The position numbers and the translations under genes were made by a program. Positions 1-6,415 of a DNA stretch of 13,336 nucleotides are shown here, piece after piece (the first letter of the stretch is position 1; each line of letters starts with the position of its first letter). Origin of the DNA: an uncultured Clostridia bacterium (GTDB taxonomy: Bacteria > Bacillota > Clostridia > TANB77 > CAG-508); the NCBI GenBank assembly GCA_934121905.1, contig CAKOVI010000018.1, positions 1 through 13,336 on the forward strand, in the 5' to 3' direction. Under the pieces are notes generated by a model. It worked only from the letters and a program-made list of their open reading frames with translations, had not been told where the DNA came from and searched no databases.

Positions 1-595
1 ATAAATTAAATAAGAATTTTCCTCCTTTGTATGCCCACCAATCAACCTCTGAGTTCTCATCTGATAAATCTAATATCTGGCCTTCTCCGTCAGGATTTAT
101 TATTCCTATTAAATTTGACTCATTATCACTTACATTTTTATATGCATTTACATCTGCAGATGTTATTTTTATGTGTACCTTGTTTTCTATTTCAACATTT
201 AGCCTTTTTGCTAAATTTCCTGATTCTGCATCTGTTATGTTTAATGATTCGTCAATATAATATACATCGTCATCAATTCCTACTATTATTCTGCTTCCAT
301 CATATTCTGCACTACTTACTCCATCATCTGTTTTGGTTTTAATTTCTTCTGCTAGTTCTTCTCCAATTTTAATTTCTGATCCTTTTTTGTATGCATCCAT
401 TTGTAAATCGGTTAATATTAGTCCTAGTTTTTCTTTTGAATTTGCTTTTTGGGTTTGTTCTTTTGCTTCTTTTGCTCTATTTAGTATACCATTTTGTCCC
501 GTTAGCATTAAAATACTTACTCCTGCTAATATTAGTAATACTATTATAGTAACTACTAGTGCTATTAGTGTGATTCCTCTCGTGTTTTTCTTCAT
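1..595 (-). CDS. Pseudopilin-like secreted protein, 3' end outside window
   Basis: This reading frame runs open from an ATG at 595 to the window edge (198 codons seen), so the C-terminus is missing. A good ribosome site (AAGGAGG) lies about 5-9 bases upstream of the ATG. The N-terminus is KKNTRGITLIALVVT followed by a hydrophobic stretch to about residue 30. That is the type III (prepilin) signal layout: short basic leader, cleavage expected after Gly7, then a hydrophobic helix. The canonical Glu at mature position 5 is replaced by Ala (ITLIA). After the helix come a charged helix (residues about 36-60) and a hydrophilic, acidic domain. Family knowledge: such proteins are processed by a prepilin peptidase and assemble into, or anchor at, pilus or secretion-like fibres. 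The partner genes are not in the window, so the actual role is unknown. It is divergently transcribed from the PepV-type gene. Confidence 0.72.
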   Translation of the reverse strand, partial: MKKNTRGITLIALVVTIIVLLILAGVSILMLTGQNGILNRAKEAKEQTQKANSKEKLGLILTDLQMDAYKKGSEIKIGEELAEEIKTKTDDGVSSAEYDGSRIIVGIDDDVYYIDESLNITDAESGNLAKRLNVEIENKVHIKITSADVNAYKNVSDNESNLIGIINPDGEGQILDLSDENSEVDWWAYKGGKFLFNL

Positions 596-654
596 CTTTC
601 TCCTCCTTATTTTCTATTAAACCATTGGCTTATAATAAATTTTTTCTCAAAATT

Positions 655-684
655 ATTATATAGTTTTCCTGAGATCTTTGTCAA
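655..684 (-). promoter_or_regulatory. Sigma-A-type promoter of the pseudopilin-like gene
   Basis: On the minus strand a perfect TTGACA (684-679) and a perfect TATAAT (660-655) are separated by 18 bases. The start codon is about 60 bases downstream at 595. Confidence 0.7.
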
Positions 685-758
685 GTTATTTTTAAGTTTT
701 TCATTACTTTTTCAGCACCTTCCTTAAATTTTGTAATATTTTTATAGTGAGATTTTGT

Positions 759-787
759 TTGAAATACATATTGCTTTATGTTATAAT
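759..787 (+). promoter_or_regulatory. Sigma-A-type promoter of the PepV-type gene
   Basis: TTGAAA (759-764), a 17-base spacer and a perfect TATAAT (782-787) precede the gene at 825. Transcription should start near 794, leaving a short leader that carries AGGAGGT at 814-820. Confidence 0.75.
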
Positions 788-824
788 TTAAAATCTAATA
801 AATAAAATATCTTAGGAGGTTATT

Positions 825-2219
825 ATGTTTGATACATATATTGATAATTTAAAAAATGATATAGTGAAAGAAACCTGTAATCTTATAAATATTCCAAGTG
901 TTTCTGATGAAAATCCTAACCCTGATATGCCTTTTGGAAAAGGTGCGAAAGATGTACTTGATTATACTTTAAATTTGGGTAAAAGTTTAGGATTTAATAC
1001 TAAAAATATTGATAATTACTGTGGATATATTGAATTTGGCGAGGGTGAAAAACTCTTAGGTATTATTGGACATTTGGATGTTGTACCTAGTGGTGATGGT
1101 TGGAATACGCCTCCCTTTACTGCAACTATTAAAGATGGTAAGATTTTTGGGCGTGGTGCAATTGATGATAAAGGTCCTGTTATTGCTTCTCTTTATGCTA
1201 TGAAAGCTATTAAAGATAATTGTAAAATTAATTCAAGGGTTAGATTGATTCTTGGTGTTAATGAGGAAAAAGATTGGAAATGTATTAAGCATTATAAAGA
1301 AAATGAAGAATGGCCTAGCATAGGATTTAGTCCTGATGCTGATTTTCCTTGCATTTATGCTGAAAAAGGTATTGCAACTGTTTATTTGAAAGATGATTTT
1401 TCTAAATATAAAAATTGCCCAATAAAGATTACAAATATTGATTGCAATAATAATGCTATTAATGTCGTTCCCAAGGTGTGTGATGTTGCCATTGATATAG
1501 ACACTTCTAGATTGGAATTAACAGAAGTTACTAATTTTATTGACAAAGAAATTGCTAATTTTAATATCAGCTATTTGCTTGATAAAAATTCTATATCATT
1601 TCATTCTTCTGGTGTTCAAGCTCATGCTGCTCATCCTGATTTAGGAAAAAATGCTATTTCTCCTATGATTGTATTTTTGAATAAATTATTTAGCCATTTT
1701 GGATTTGATATTGGGCTTTTTAAGTTTTTTGATAAATTTATAAATACTGAATTCGATGGAAGTTCTTTGGGAATTAATTTTGAAGATGAATCTGGAAAAC
1801 TTACTTTAAATGTTGGTCATTTGAAATTTTATGAGAATTATTTGCAAATTGGCATTAATTTGCGTATTCCTGTAAATACTTCGATTGAATCTGTTACAAA
1901 TTTAATTGACCTAAACTGCAAAAGTTATTCTTTGGAAACATATGTTGCTGGAAAGCAAAATCCTCTATTTGTTCCTAAAGATAATTACTTAGTTCAGACT
2001 CTTTGCAATATATTTAATGCTAAAACAAATTCTAACTTTGAGCCTATTGCTATAGGTGGTGGAACTTATGCTAGGGCTTTTGATAATTGTATTTCTTTTG
2101 GTGCTAATTTTCCTGGTGATATTGATATGTGCCATCAGGCTAATGAATTTGTTGATATTGAGAAATTGGTTTTGGCTAGTAAGATTTATGCTGATGCTAT
2201 TTTTGAGTTAGCTAGATAA
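825..2219 (+). CDS. pepV: M20 family dipeptidase, PepV type
   Basis: This 464-residue protein is close to the usual length of PepV/Sapep dinuclear zinc dipeptidases, cytoplasmic enzymes that cleave dipeptides taken up or made during peptide breakdown. The metal and catalytic motifs are all visible: GHLDVVPSGDGW (His83, Asp85), GRGAIDDKGP (bridging Asp115), NEEKDW (Glu147 and Glu148), SPDADFP (Asp171) and MCHQANEF (His437). The lid-domain histidine is in VQAHAAHP (His266). These match the residues known for Lactobacillus PepV by motif and spacing. The start is supported by AGGAGGT four bases upstream and a strong promoter. The gene is monocistronic: a large inverted repeat begins eight bases after the stop and the next gene is convergent. 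Exact substrate preference cannot be read from sequence; other M20 dipeptidases are the main alternative. Confidence 0.93.
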   Translation: MFDTYIDNLKNDIVKETCNLINIPSVSDENPNPDMPFGKGAKDVLDYTLNLGKSLGFNTKNIDNYCGYIEFGEGEKLLGIIGHLDVVPSGDGWNTPPFTATIKDGKIFGRGAIDDKGPVIASLYAMKAIKDNCKINSRVRLILGVNEEKDWKCIKHYKENEEWPSIGFSPDADFPCIYAEKGIATVYLKDDFSKYKNCPIKITNIDCNNNAINVVPKVCDVAIDIDTSRLELTEVTNFIDKEIANFNISYLLDKNSISFHSSGVQAHAAHPDLGKNAISPMIVFLNKLFSHFGFDIGLFKFFDKFINTEFDGSSLGINFEDESGKLTLNVGHLKFYENYLQIGINLRIPVNTSIESVTNLIDLNCKSYSLETYVAGKQNPLFVPKDNYLVQTLCNIFNAKTNSNFEPIAIGGGTYARAFDNCISFGANFPGDIDMCHQANEFVDIEKLVLASKIYADAIFELAR

Positions 2220-2226
2220 TATGGCC

Positions 2227-2437
2227 GGTTAAAGAAGTAGCTGATGGTTAGTTTTGAATTGTATAATGGCTCCCTTCATATTTTAAGAGTTTCTAAATGT
2301 ATTTTGTGGCACCCTTTCACTTAGTCCTCGCTGTCGCTCGACGCGAACATTTTCCACAAATTGCATTAAGAAACTCTAAAATTATTTCGGTCACACATTA
2401 TTCAATTCAAAACTAACCATCAGCTACTTCTTTAACC
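2227..2437. repeat. 211-base near-palindromic element (MITE-like or giant hairpin)
   Basis: The outer arms 2227-2261 and 2403-2437 are perfect 35-base inverted repeats, and after one mismatch five more bases pair. A second, imperfect pair of about 30 bases (from 2280 on the left, to about 2383 on the right) has one indel and a few mismatches. The centre (about 2325-2346) is GC-rich, unlike its surroundings, and can itself fold: TCGC/GCGA around GTCG-CT-CGAC with one bulged T. It fills the gap between two convergent genes, so it may also act as a bidirectional terminator. No open frame of note and no clear target-site duplication is seen. It looks like a non-autonomous mobile repeat; a structured RNA is an alternative. 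Confidence 0.75.
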
Positions 2438-2453
2438 TACTCTACTTATTTTG

Positions 2454-2482
2454 TTTTTTTATTTTTTTATTTTTTTATTTTT
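2454..2482. repeat. (T7A)3 plus T5 tandem tract
   Basis: Seven Ts followed by A occur three times in direct succession, then five Ts. The tract follows the big inverted repeat on the plus strand and could serve as its U-rich tail in transcripts reading out of pepV. It is also a slippage-prone sequence. Confidence 0.7.
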
Positions 2483-2516
2483 CTTTTTGTTTTTATTAGT
2501 TTGTTATTTCTATTTC

Positions 2517-4514
2517 TTATTTTGTTATTGTTCTTTTTATCATTGGAATTAGGTAGTGGCTTCCTCCGTTGGTGTTGGCTTTTTCTACCATTCCTATGAA
2601 TAGATATGGGTTGTCGTTATTTACTGTGAAACAGTCAAACCAACCTATTGTGTCCGCTTTTTCATCTTTTGAAGATTTTAATTCTGCCGTTCCTGTTTTT
2701 CCGGCAATTGTTATTCCATTTACTTTCATGTCTTTGGCTGTTCCTTCGGGATTTTCTACTACTTGTATTAGGTTGTCTTTTATTTCATTTGCTGCTTCTT
2801 TTGTGAACGCATTTTCTACTAATATTGTTGGTTCTGATTGTTCCTTGTATTCTAAATATGGTTTTATCATGTTCCCGTCATTGTAAAATGCTGAATATAT
2901 TGATGCCATATGTACTGGATTTACTAAAATTTGACCTTGACCATATCCTGTATCTGCAAGTAATGTTTCTTTTTCTATTTTATCATTGTTTGAATATTGT
3001 GATTTTGCTAGATTTAAGTCAAAATCAATGTCTTCGTTAAATTTAAGTTTATCTAACCCGCTAGTCATATTTTTATTACCTATTTTTAATGCTGCTTGGG
3101 CAAAGTAGATGTTGTCTGAATGTATTAATGCATTTTTTAGATTTTTAGCTCCATTATATGCAGTTAAAGTTGTTATATTGTAAGTTCCCCAAGAGGCATC
3201 TTTTTGCCAACTTAAACCTGAATAGCTAAAAGTGTCATCTGCTGATAATGAATTTGTTGATAATCCTATTGCTCCTGTTATTGGTTTAAAAGTTGAGCCT
3301 GGGCAATATTTTTGTGAATATCTTGCAAGCATTGGCGTTTTGTCATTGTTTGACATTTCGTTCCACTCATCAGTACTTACTCCAAGTACCATTTTGTTTA
3401 CATCATAAGATGGTGTACTAACTAATGCCAAAATTTCTCCTGTTTTCGGATTCATAACTACAAATAAGCCTTCATCATTTTTGAGCTCTTCATATAGGTT
3501 TTCTTGTAAATTAGAATCTATTGTTAATTTGATGTCTTCTCCATCTACTTTATCTTGTTTTATTAGTGTCTTTTTCCTTTTTCCGTCTTTATCTTCAATA
3601 TAAATTTCAACACCATTTTTTCCTTTTAGCCTATCTTCATATTTTTGTTCTAATCCTGTTTTACCTATTAATGAAGTTGATGTATATCCTTCATTTTTTT
3701 CTAATTCTTCTTTTGTTATTGTTTGTACATAACCTGTTAGTTGTGCTGCCGCTTCTCCTAAACTATAAGCTCTTACTTTTGTTGATGAAATTTTTACTCC
3801 TTTTATTTGTAATAGTTTATCTTTTATTTCTGTTTCATTAGAAGATATCGTTTTTATTGGTACAAAACTTTCAGCTGTTACCCAACCTGCTTGTAATTTT
3901 TTATTTATTGCATCTGCCGTTGTTCCTAAAATTTCAGCTATTTTGTTAATATCCTCTTCCTTGTTTTCACTGAGTTTTCCTGGTACAATCCCTATAGATG
4001 ATGCAGTTCCTTCTCCTGCTAATTCCTTTTCATTTCTATCTAAAATTCTTCCCCTTACAGGTTTGGTTGTACTTACTTTAACTTTGTCTGTATCTTCTAG
4101 TTCTGGGAAAATAATATTTGAATTCCAATTAATTTTGTATCCATTTTCATTGCTAAAAGTTACTTTATTATCAAATGTTAGCTCTCCACCTGAGGCATCC
4201 ATTTTTGTCGTATAAGTAATAGTTCTTTTGCTCCCAGATTTTTGGATGTTTTTTATTTCTATTTTCATATTTGACATATCAATTCCTTGGTATATCTTTT
4301 TGTTTCTCGAAATAAAATCTTCTTCTGATATTTTTTGTTTACTTTCTTCATCTAATAATTGATACATTTCATCATATTTCTCATTATTTATTTTTGAAAT
4401 ATATTCATTTAAAATGTCTTCTGGTTTATTATTATTTTTTTTATAAAAATAATAACCTCCAATTGATGAAATTATTAGAATTATTATTATTAAAATTAGT
4501 ATTTTTTTCTTCAT
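2517..4514 (-). CDS. MecA/PBP3-like class B penicillin-binding transpeptidase
   Basis: The 665 residues closely match the length of staphylococcal MecA and Bacillus PbpC (668 each). Order of parts: a basic start and one membrane helix (about 3-24), an NTF2-like MecA_N domain (about 30-140, with PEDILNEYIS), the dimerisation domain opening with RGRILDRNEKELA (154-166), and the transpeptidase domain from about 345. Active-site motifs are intact: GSTFKP (nucleophile Ser407, Lys410), SDN (466-468) and KTGTAE (606-611). It should cross-link peptidoglycan on the outer face of the membrane. MecA_N-type enzymes include low-affinity PBPs that confer beta-lactam resistance, but many Bacillota carry one as an ordinary cell-wall enzyme, so resistance cannot be concluded. 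AAGGAGGT lies eight bases before the ATG. It is divergent from the M14 peptidase, another wall-type gene. Confidence 0.92.
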   Translation of the reverse strand: MKKKILILIIIILIISSIGGYYFYKKNNNKPEDILNEYISKINNEKYDEMYQLLDEESKQKISEEDFISRNKKIYQGIDMSNMKIEIKNIQKSGSKRTITYTTKMDASGGELTFDNKVTFSNENGYKINWNSNIIFPELEDTDKVKVSTTKPVRGRILDRNEKELAGEGTASSIGIVPGKLSENKEEDINKIAEILGTTADAINKKLQAGWVTAESFVPIKTISSNETEIKDKLLQIKGVKISSTKVRAYSLGEAAAQLTGYVQTITKEELEKNEGYTSTSLIGKTGLEQKYEDRLKGKNGVEIYIEDKDGKRKKTLIKQDKVDGEDIKLTIDSNLQENLYEELKNDEGLFVVMNPKTGEILALVSTPSYDVNKMVLGVSTDEWNEMSNNDKTPMLARYSQKYCPGSTFKPITGAIGLSTNSLSADDTFSYSGLSWQKDASWGTYNITTLTAYNGAKNLKNALIHSDNIYFAQAALKIGNKNMTSGLDKLKFNEDIDFDLNLAKSQYSNNDKIEKETLLADTGYGQGQILVNPVHMASIYSAFYNDGNMIKPYLEYKEQSEPTILVENAFTKEAANEIKDNLIQVVENPEGTAKDMKVNGITIAGKTGTAELKSSKDEKADTIGWFDCFTVNNDNPYLFIGMVEKANTNGGSHYLIPMIKRTITK

Positions 4515-4539
4515 TTATTTTTACCTCCTTTTTTGTAAT

Positions 4540-4568
4540 TTTATATCATAAAATATATTTTTTATCAA
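4540..4568 (-). promoter_or_regulatory. Promoter of the MecA-like PBP gene
   Basis: TTGATA (4568-4563), a 17-base spacer and TATAAA (4545-4540) on the minus strand lie just upstream of the ribosome site at 4523-4530. Confidence 0.6.
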
Positions 4569-4601
4569 CATCATTTTGTAACTAAATTTCTTAAAATCAC
4601 A

Positions 4602-4607
4602 TATAAT
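4602..4607 (+). promoter_or_regulatory. -10 box of the M14 peptidase gene
   Basis: A perfect TATAAT stands 57 bases before the ATG at 4664. The -35 is poor: TTGTAA (4576-4581) sits 20 bases away. The promoter is therefore weak or helped by an activator. Confidence 0.4.
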
Positions 4608-4623
4608 ACTAGTGTTTAGTTCA

Positions 4624-4646
4624 AAATTCTACATTTAGTAGAATTT
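4624..4646 (+). promoter_or_regulatory. 9-bp perfect stem-loop in the M14 gene leader
   Basis: AAATTCTAC (4624-4632), loop ATTTA and GTAGAATTT (4638-4646) form a perfect hairpin eight bases before the GGAGG ribosome site at 4654-4658. It could be an operator dyad or a leader structure that affects translation; no U-tract follows, so it is not a terminator. Confidence 0.5.
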
Positions 4647-4864
4647 ACAATTTGGAGGTATTTATGAATGTTTTAAGAATAGGTTCTATTGTTCCTACAA
4701 ATATCAATTATAGTTCTTCTATTTTAAATATTAATATTAATTCTTTAAAATCTAGATATCCTTTCCTGGAAGTATTTTCTAGCGGTAGAAGTGTTTTAGG
4801 TAAAGATATTCCTGTTATTAAGATTGGAACTGGTTCTAAAGAAGTTTTTTATTCTGGTGCTATT

Positions 4865-4871
4865 CATCGGA
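4865..4871 (+). other. Frame break 1: CAT-C-GGA inside the zinc motif
   Basis: The upstream frame reads CAT CGG AAA (His-Arg-Lys). Skipping one pyrimidine (T4867 or C4868, both still give His) restores GGA AAC GAA TGG, the conserved His-Gly-Asn-Glu-Trp. The site is not a homopolymer. Confidence 0.85.
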
Positions 4872-5513
4872 AACGAATGGATTACAGCTCTTGTTCTTAT
4901 GAAGTTTATAGAAGATTATTGTTTTTCTTATGTTAATAATTTAAGTATTTTTAATGTAAATGCTAGAACTTTATTTAATAGAGTTAGTATTTATATTATG
5001 CCTATGGTCAATCCAGATGGAGTTGATTTGGTTACAGGTGAAATTTCTCCTAATTCTTCTTTATATACAAATACTAGTCTTATTGCCAATAATTACCCTA
5101 CTATTAGCTTTCCTTCCGGATGGAAAGCTAATATAAGAGGTGTGGACCTTAACCTACAGTTTCCTGCCGGTTGGGAACAAGCTCGATTACTAAAATTTGA
5201 ACAAGGTTTTGCCACTCCTGCTCCTCGTGACTTTGTTGGTTTTGGTCCTTTAACAGAACCTGAAGCTTTAGCTATTTATAATTTTACTTTGGAACATAAT
5301 TTTAGTCTAATTCTTAGCTACCATACTCAAGGTGAAGTAATATTTTGGCAATTTCAGAATTATAAACCTCAAAATAGCTGGTTTATTGGTTCTACTTTTG
5401 CTCAAATTAGTGGTTATAGTTTGGCGGATACTCCTTATAATTCAAGTTTTGCAGGTTTTAAGGATTGGTTTATTCAACATTATAATAGACCTGGATTTAC
5501 TATTGAAGCTGGG

Positions 5514-5520
5514 CTTCGGT
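5514..5520 (+). other. Frame break 2: CTT-C-GGT after the catalytic Glu
   Basis: The incoming frame reads CTT CGG TCA and ends at a TGA by 5540. Skipping one pyrimidine (T5516 or C5517, both still give Leu) restores GGT CAA AAC CCT and the family motif Gly-Gln-Asn-Pro-Leu-Pro. Both break sites fit GCTNNNCWTCGG. Confidence 0.85.
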
Positions 5521-5605
5521 CAAAACCCTTTGCCTATTGAACAATTTGAAAAGATTTATAATGATAATTGGGGAATTTTGGTTACTGCTGGTTTATTAGT
5601 TTAAA

Positions 5606-5631
5606 GAGAGTATCAACTTAATGATACTCTC
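5606..5631. terminator. Hairpin between the M14 gene and the toxin gene, probably bidirectional
   Basis: GAGAGTATCA (5606-5615), loop ACTTAA and TGATACTCTC (5622-5631) form a perfect 10-bp stem right after the M14 stop and just beyond the toxin stop at 5638. The T-tract is weak on both sides. It is nearly the same sequence as the hairpin at 6386-6409. Confidence 0.65.
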
Positions 5632-5637
5632 CTTAAA

Positions 5638-5958
5638 TTAATATAAATCTAAACTATCCAAATTCCTTTTACTATAATATATTCTTCTTATTTCCATTGC
5701 ATTATCTTTTACAACATAAAATATTGTATATTTCCTTACATTTATTTTGTAATACTTAATTTTATTATTTTTAATTGTTTTAAATACTTCATATGCTTCT
5801 GGTGTATTACTTCTTATTTCAATTTGTTTTACTACTTCATTATAAAAATTATCAGCTGCTATTTTGTTTTTTAGTTCATATGTAATGTAATATAAAATGT
5901 TATTAAATTGTGAAATAAATGTTGGAAGATATCTTATTTCATATTTTTTATTTGCCAT
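5638..5958 (-). CDS. Type II toxin, ParE/RelE superfamily
   Basis: This 106-residue basic protein has the fold signature of ParE/RelE toxins: YEIRYLPTFISQF at the start, a helical segment (about residues 18-55) with AADNFYNEVVKQIE, and C-terminal strands with YYKINVRKYTIFYVVK and MEIRRIYYSKRNLD. RelE members cleave mRNA on the ribosome and ParE members poison gyrase; the sequence does not decide which. The ATG at 5958 is chosen because AAGGAGG (5966-5972) is seven bases upstream; the TTG one codon earlier is less likely. It overlaps the antitoxin gene by 11 bases, so the two are translationally coupled, antitoxin first. Confidence 0.85.
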   Translation of the reverse strand: MANKKYEIRYLPTFISQFNNILYYITYELKNKIAADNFYNEVVKQIEIRSNTPEAYEVFKTIKNNKIKYYKINVRKYTIFYVVKDNAMEIRRIYYSKRNLDSLDLY

Positions 5959-6259
5959 CAATTATCCTCCTTGCCATTTGTTTCATTTCCTCATGTGAAT
6001 AAAATTTAGTATTAGGATTGTTAGCTTCTTCCTCCGCTTCTTCCAAAGCCATGTCAATATCAACAACTCCAAATCTAGCTTCTAAGGCCTTTTCTTCATC
6101 CAAAGCACTTAACATTTCTGCATATTTTTCTAAACTCAATACTACCATTGAACCATATCCATTTTTTGTTAAATATACTGCTTCATCTTCTTTTAAAACC
6201 AAATCCTCTATTTCCGGATATTTGTTTCTTAAATCTGATACAGGTCTTATATTAATCAT
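5948..6259 (-). CDS. Type II antitoxin, Phd/YefM family
   Basis: The 103-residue protein opens with INIRPVSDLRNKYPEIEDLV, the typical N-terminal DNA-binding and dimerisation segment of Phd/YefM antitoxins, followed by AVYLTKNGYGSMVVLSLEKY. The rest is acidic and likely disordered until it binds the toxin (EEAEEEANN region, then EEMKQMARRI). It should neutralise the downstream toxin and repress its own promoter. The ATG at 6259 has a GGAGAG ribosome site eight bases upstream, and a promoter with phased repeats precedes it. The order antitoxin-toxin with an 11-base overlap is standard for such modules. Confidence 0.88.
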   Translation of the reverse strand: MINIRPVSDLRNKYPEIEDLVLKEDEAVYLTKNGYGSMVVLSLEKYAEMLSALDEEKALEARFGVVDIDMALEEAEEEANNPNTKFYSHEEMKQMARRIIDGK

Positions 6260-6279
6260 AGTTTACACTCTCCTTTTTA

Positions 6280-6316
6280 TTATCAATATTTTATCACAGT
6301 TTTATCTTCAATTCAA
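6280..6316 (-). promoter_or_regulatory. Toxin-antitoxin promoter with three phased GATAA repeats
   Basis: On the minus strand TTGAAT (6316-6311), 17 bases and TAAAAT (6293-6288) form a promoter. GATAA occurs at 6306-6302, 6295-6291 and 6284-6280, exactly 11 bases apart, so all lie on one face of the helix and overlap the -10 box. This is a plausible autoregulatory operator for the Phd/YefM protein. Confidence 0.5.
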
Positions 6317-6380
6317 TTATTTTAATAAATAATTTTACTAATGTTTGTATTATTTACTTCTTTTGTATATTTTATTATAT

Positions 6381-6409
6381 AAAAAAGAGTACCAACTTAA
6401 TGATACTCT
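6381..6409 (-). terminator. leuS terminator
   Basis: On the minus strand a stem of about 9 bp (one G-U pair) with loop TTAAGT is followed by six Ts (6386-6381). It begins seven bases after the leuS stop. On the plus strand the same position would be a C-A mismatch, so it is built for the leuS direction. Confidence 0.8.
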
Positions 6410-6415
6410 CCCAAA

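Larger units (their letters stand above)
4664..5604 (+). pseudogene. M14 carboxypeptidase (gamma-D-Glu-mDAP endopeptidase-like), frame broken twice at CGG
   Basis: Reading the three frames in sequence gives a 312-residue M14 zinc peptidase of the bacterial wall-peptide type. Zinc ligands His68 and Glu71 (GAIH-GNEWIT), the third ligand His220 (LSYHTQGE) and catalytic Glu281 (TIEAG) are all present, as are the family blocks VNPDGVDL, GVDLNLQFP and NPLPIEQF. Two single-base insertions interrupt it: at 4867/4868 within HGNE, and at 5516/5517 just after the catalytic Glu. Without a frame change, translation would stop at 4936, or after one shift at 5540. Apart from these two sites the frame is clean, with no stops or gaps. 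There is no signal peptide and no LysM domain. The start is the ATG at 4664 (GGAGG five bases upstream) rather than the TTG at 4652, which overlaps the ribosome site. It is either a recently broken gene or one that needs +1 frameshifting. Confidence 0.85.

Noticed and set aside
2454..2482. The T7A tract as terminator of the PBP gene
   Set aside because: On the PBP strand it is A-rich, which cannot form the U-tract of a terminator; it can only act for the opposite direction.
4652..4666. TTG at 4652 as start of the M14 gene
   Set aside because: It overlaps the GGAGG that serves the ATG at 4664, which has proper spacing.
4664..5604. Frame breaks in the M14 gene explained by homopolymer sequencing error
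   Set aside because: Neither site is a homopolymer, so the usual indel error type does not apply; read-level confirmation is still needed.
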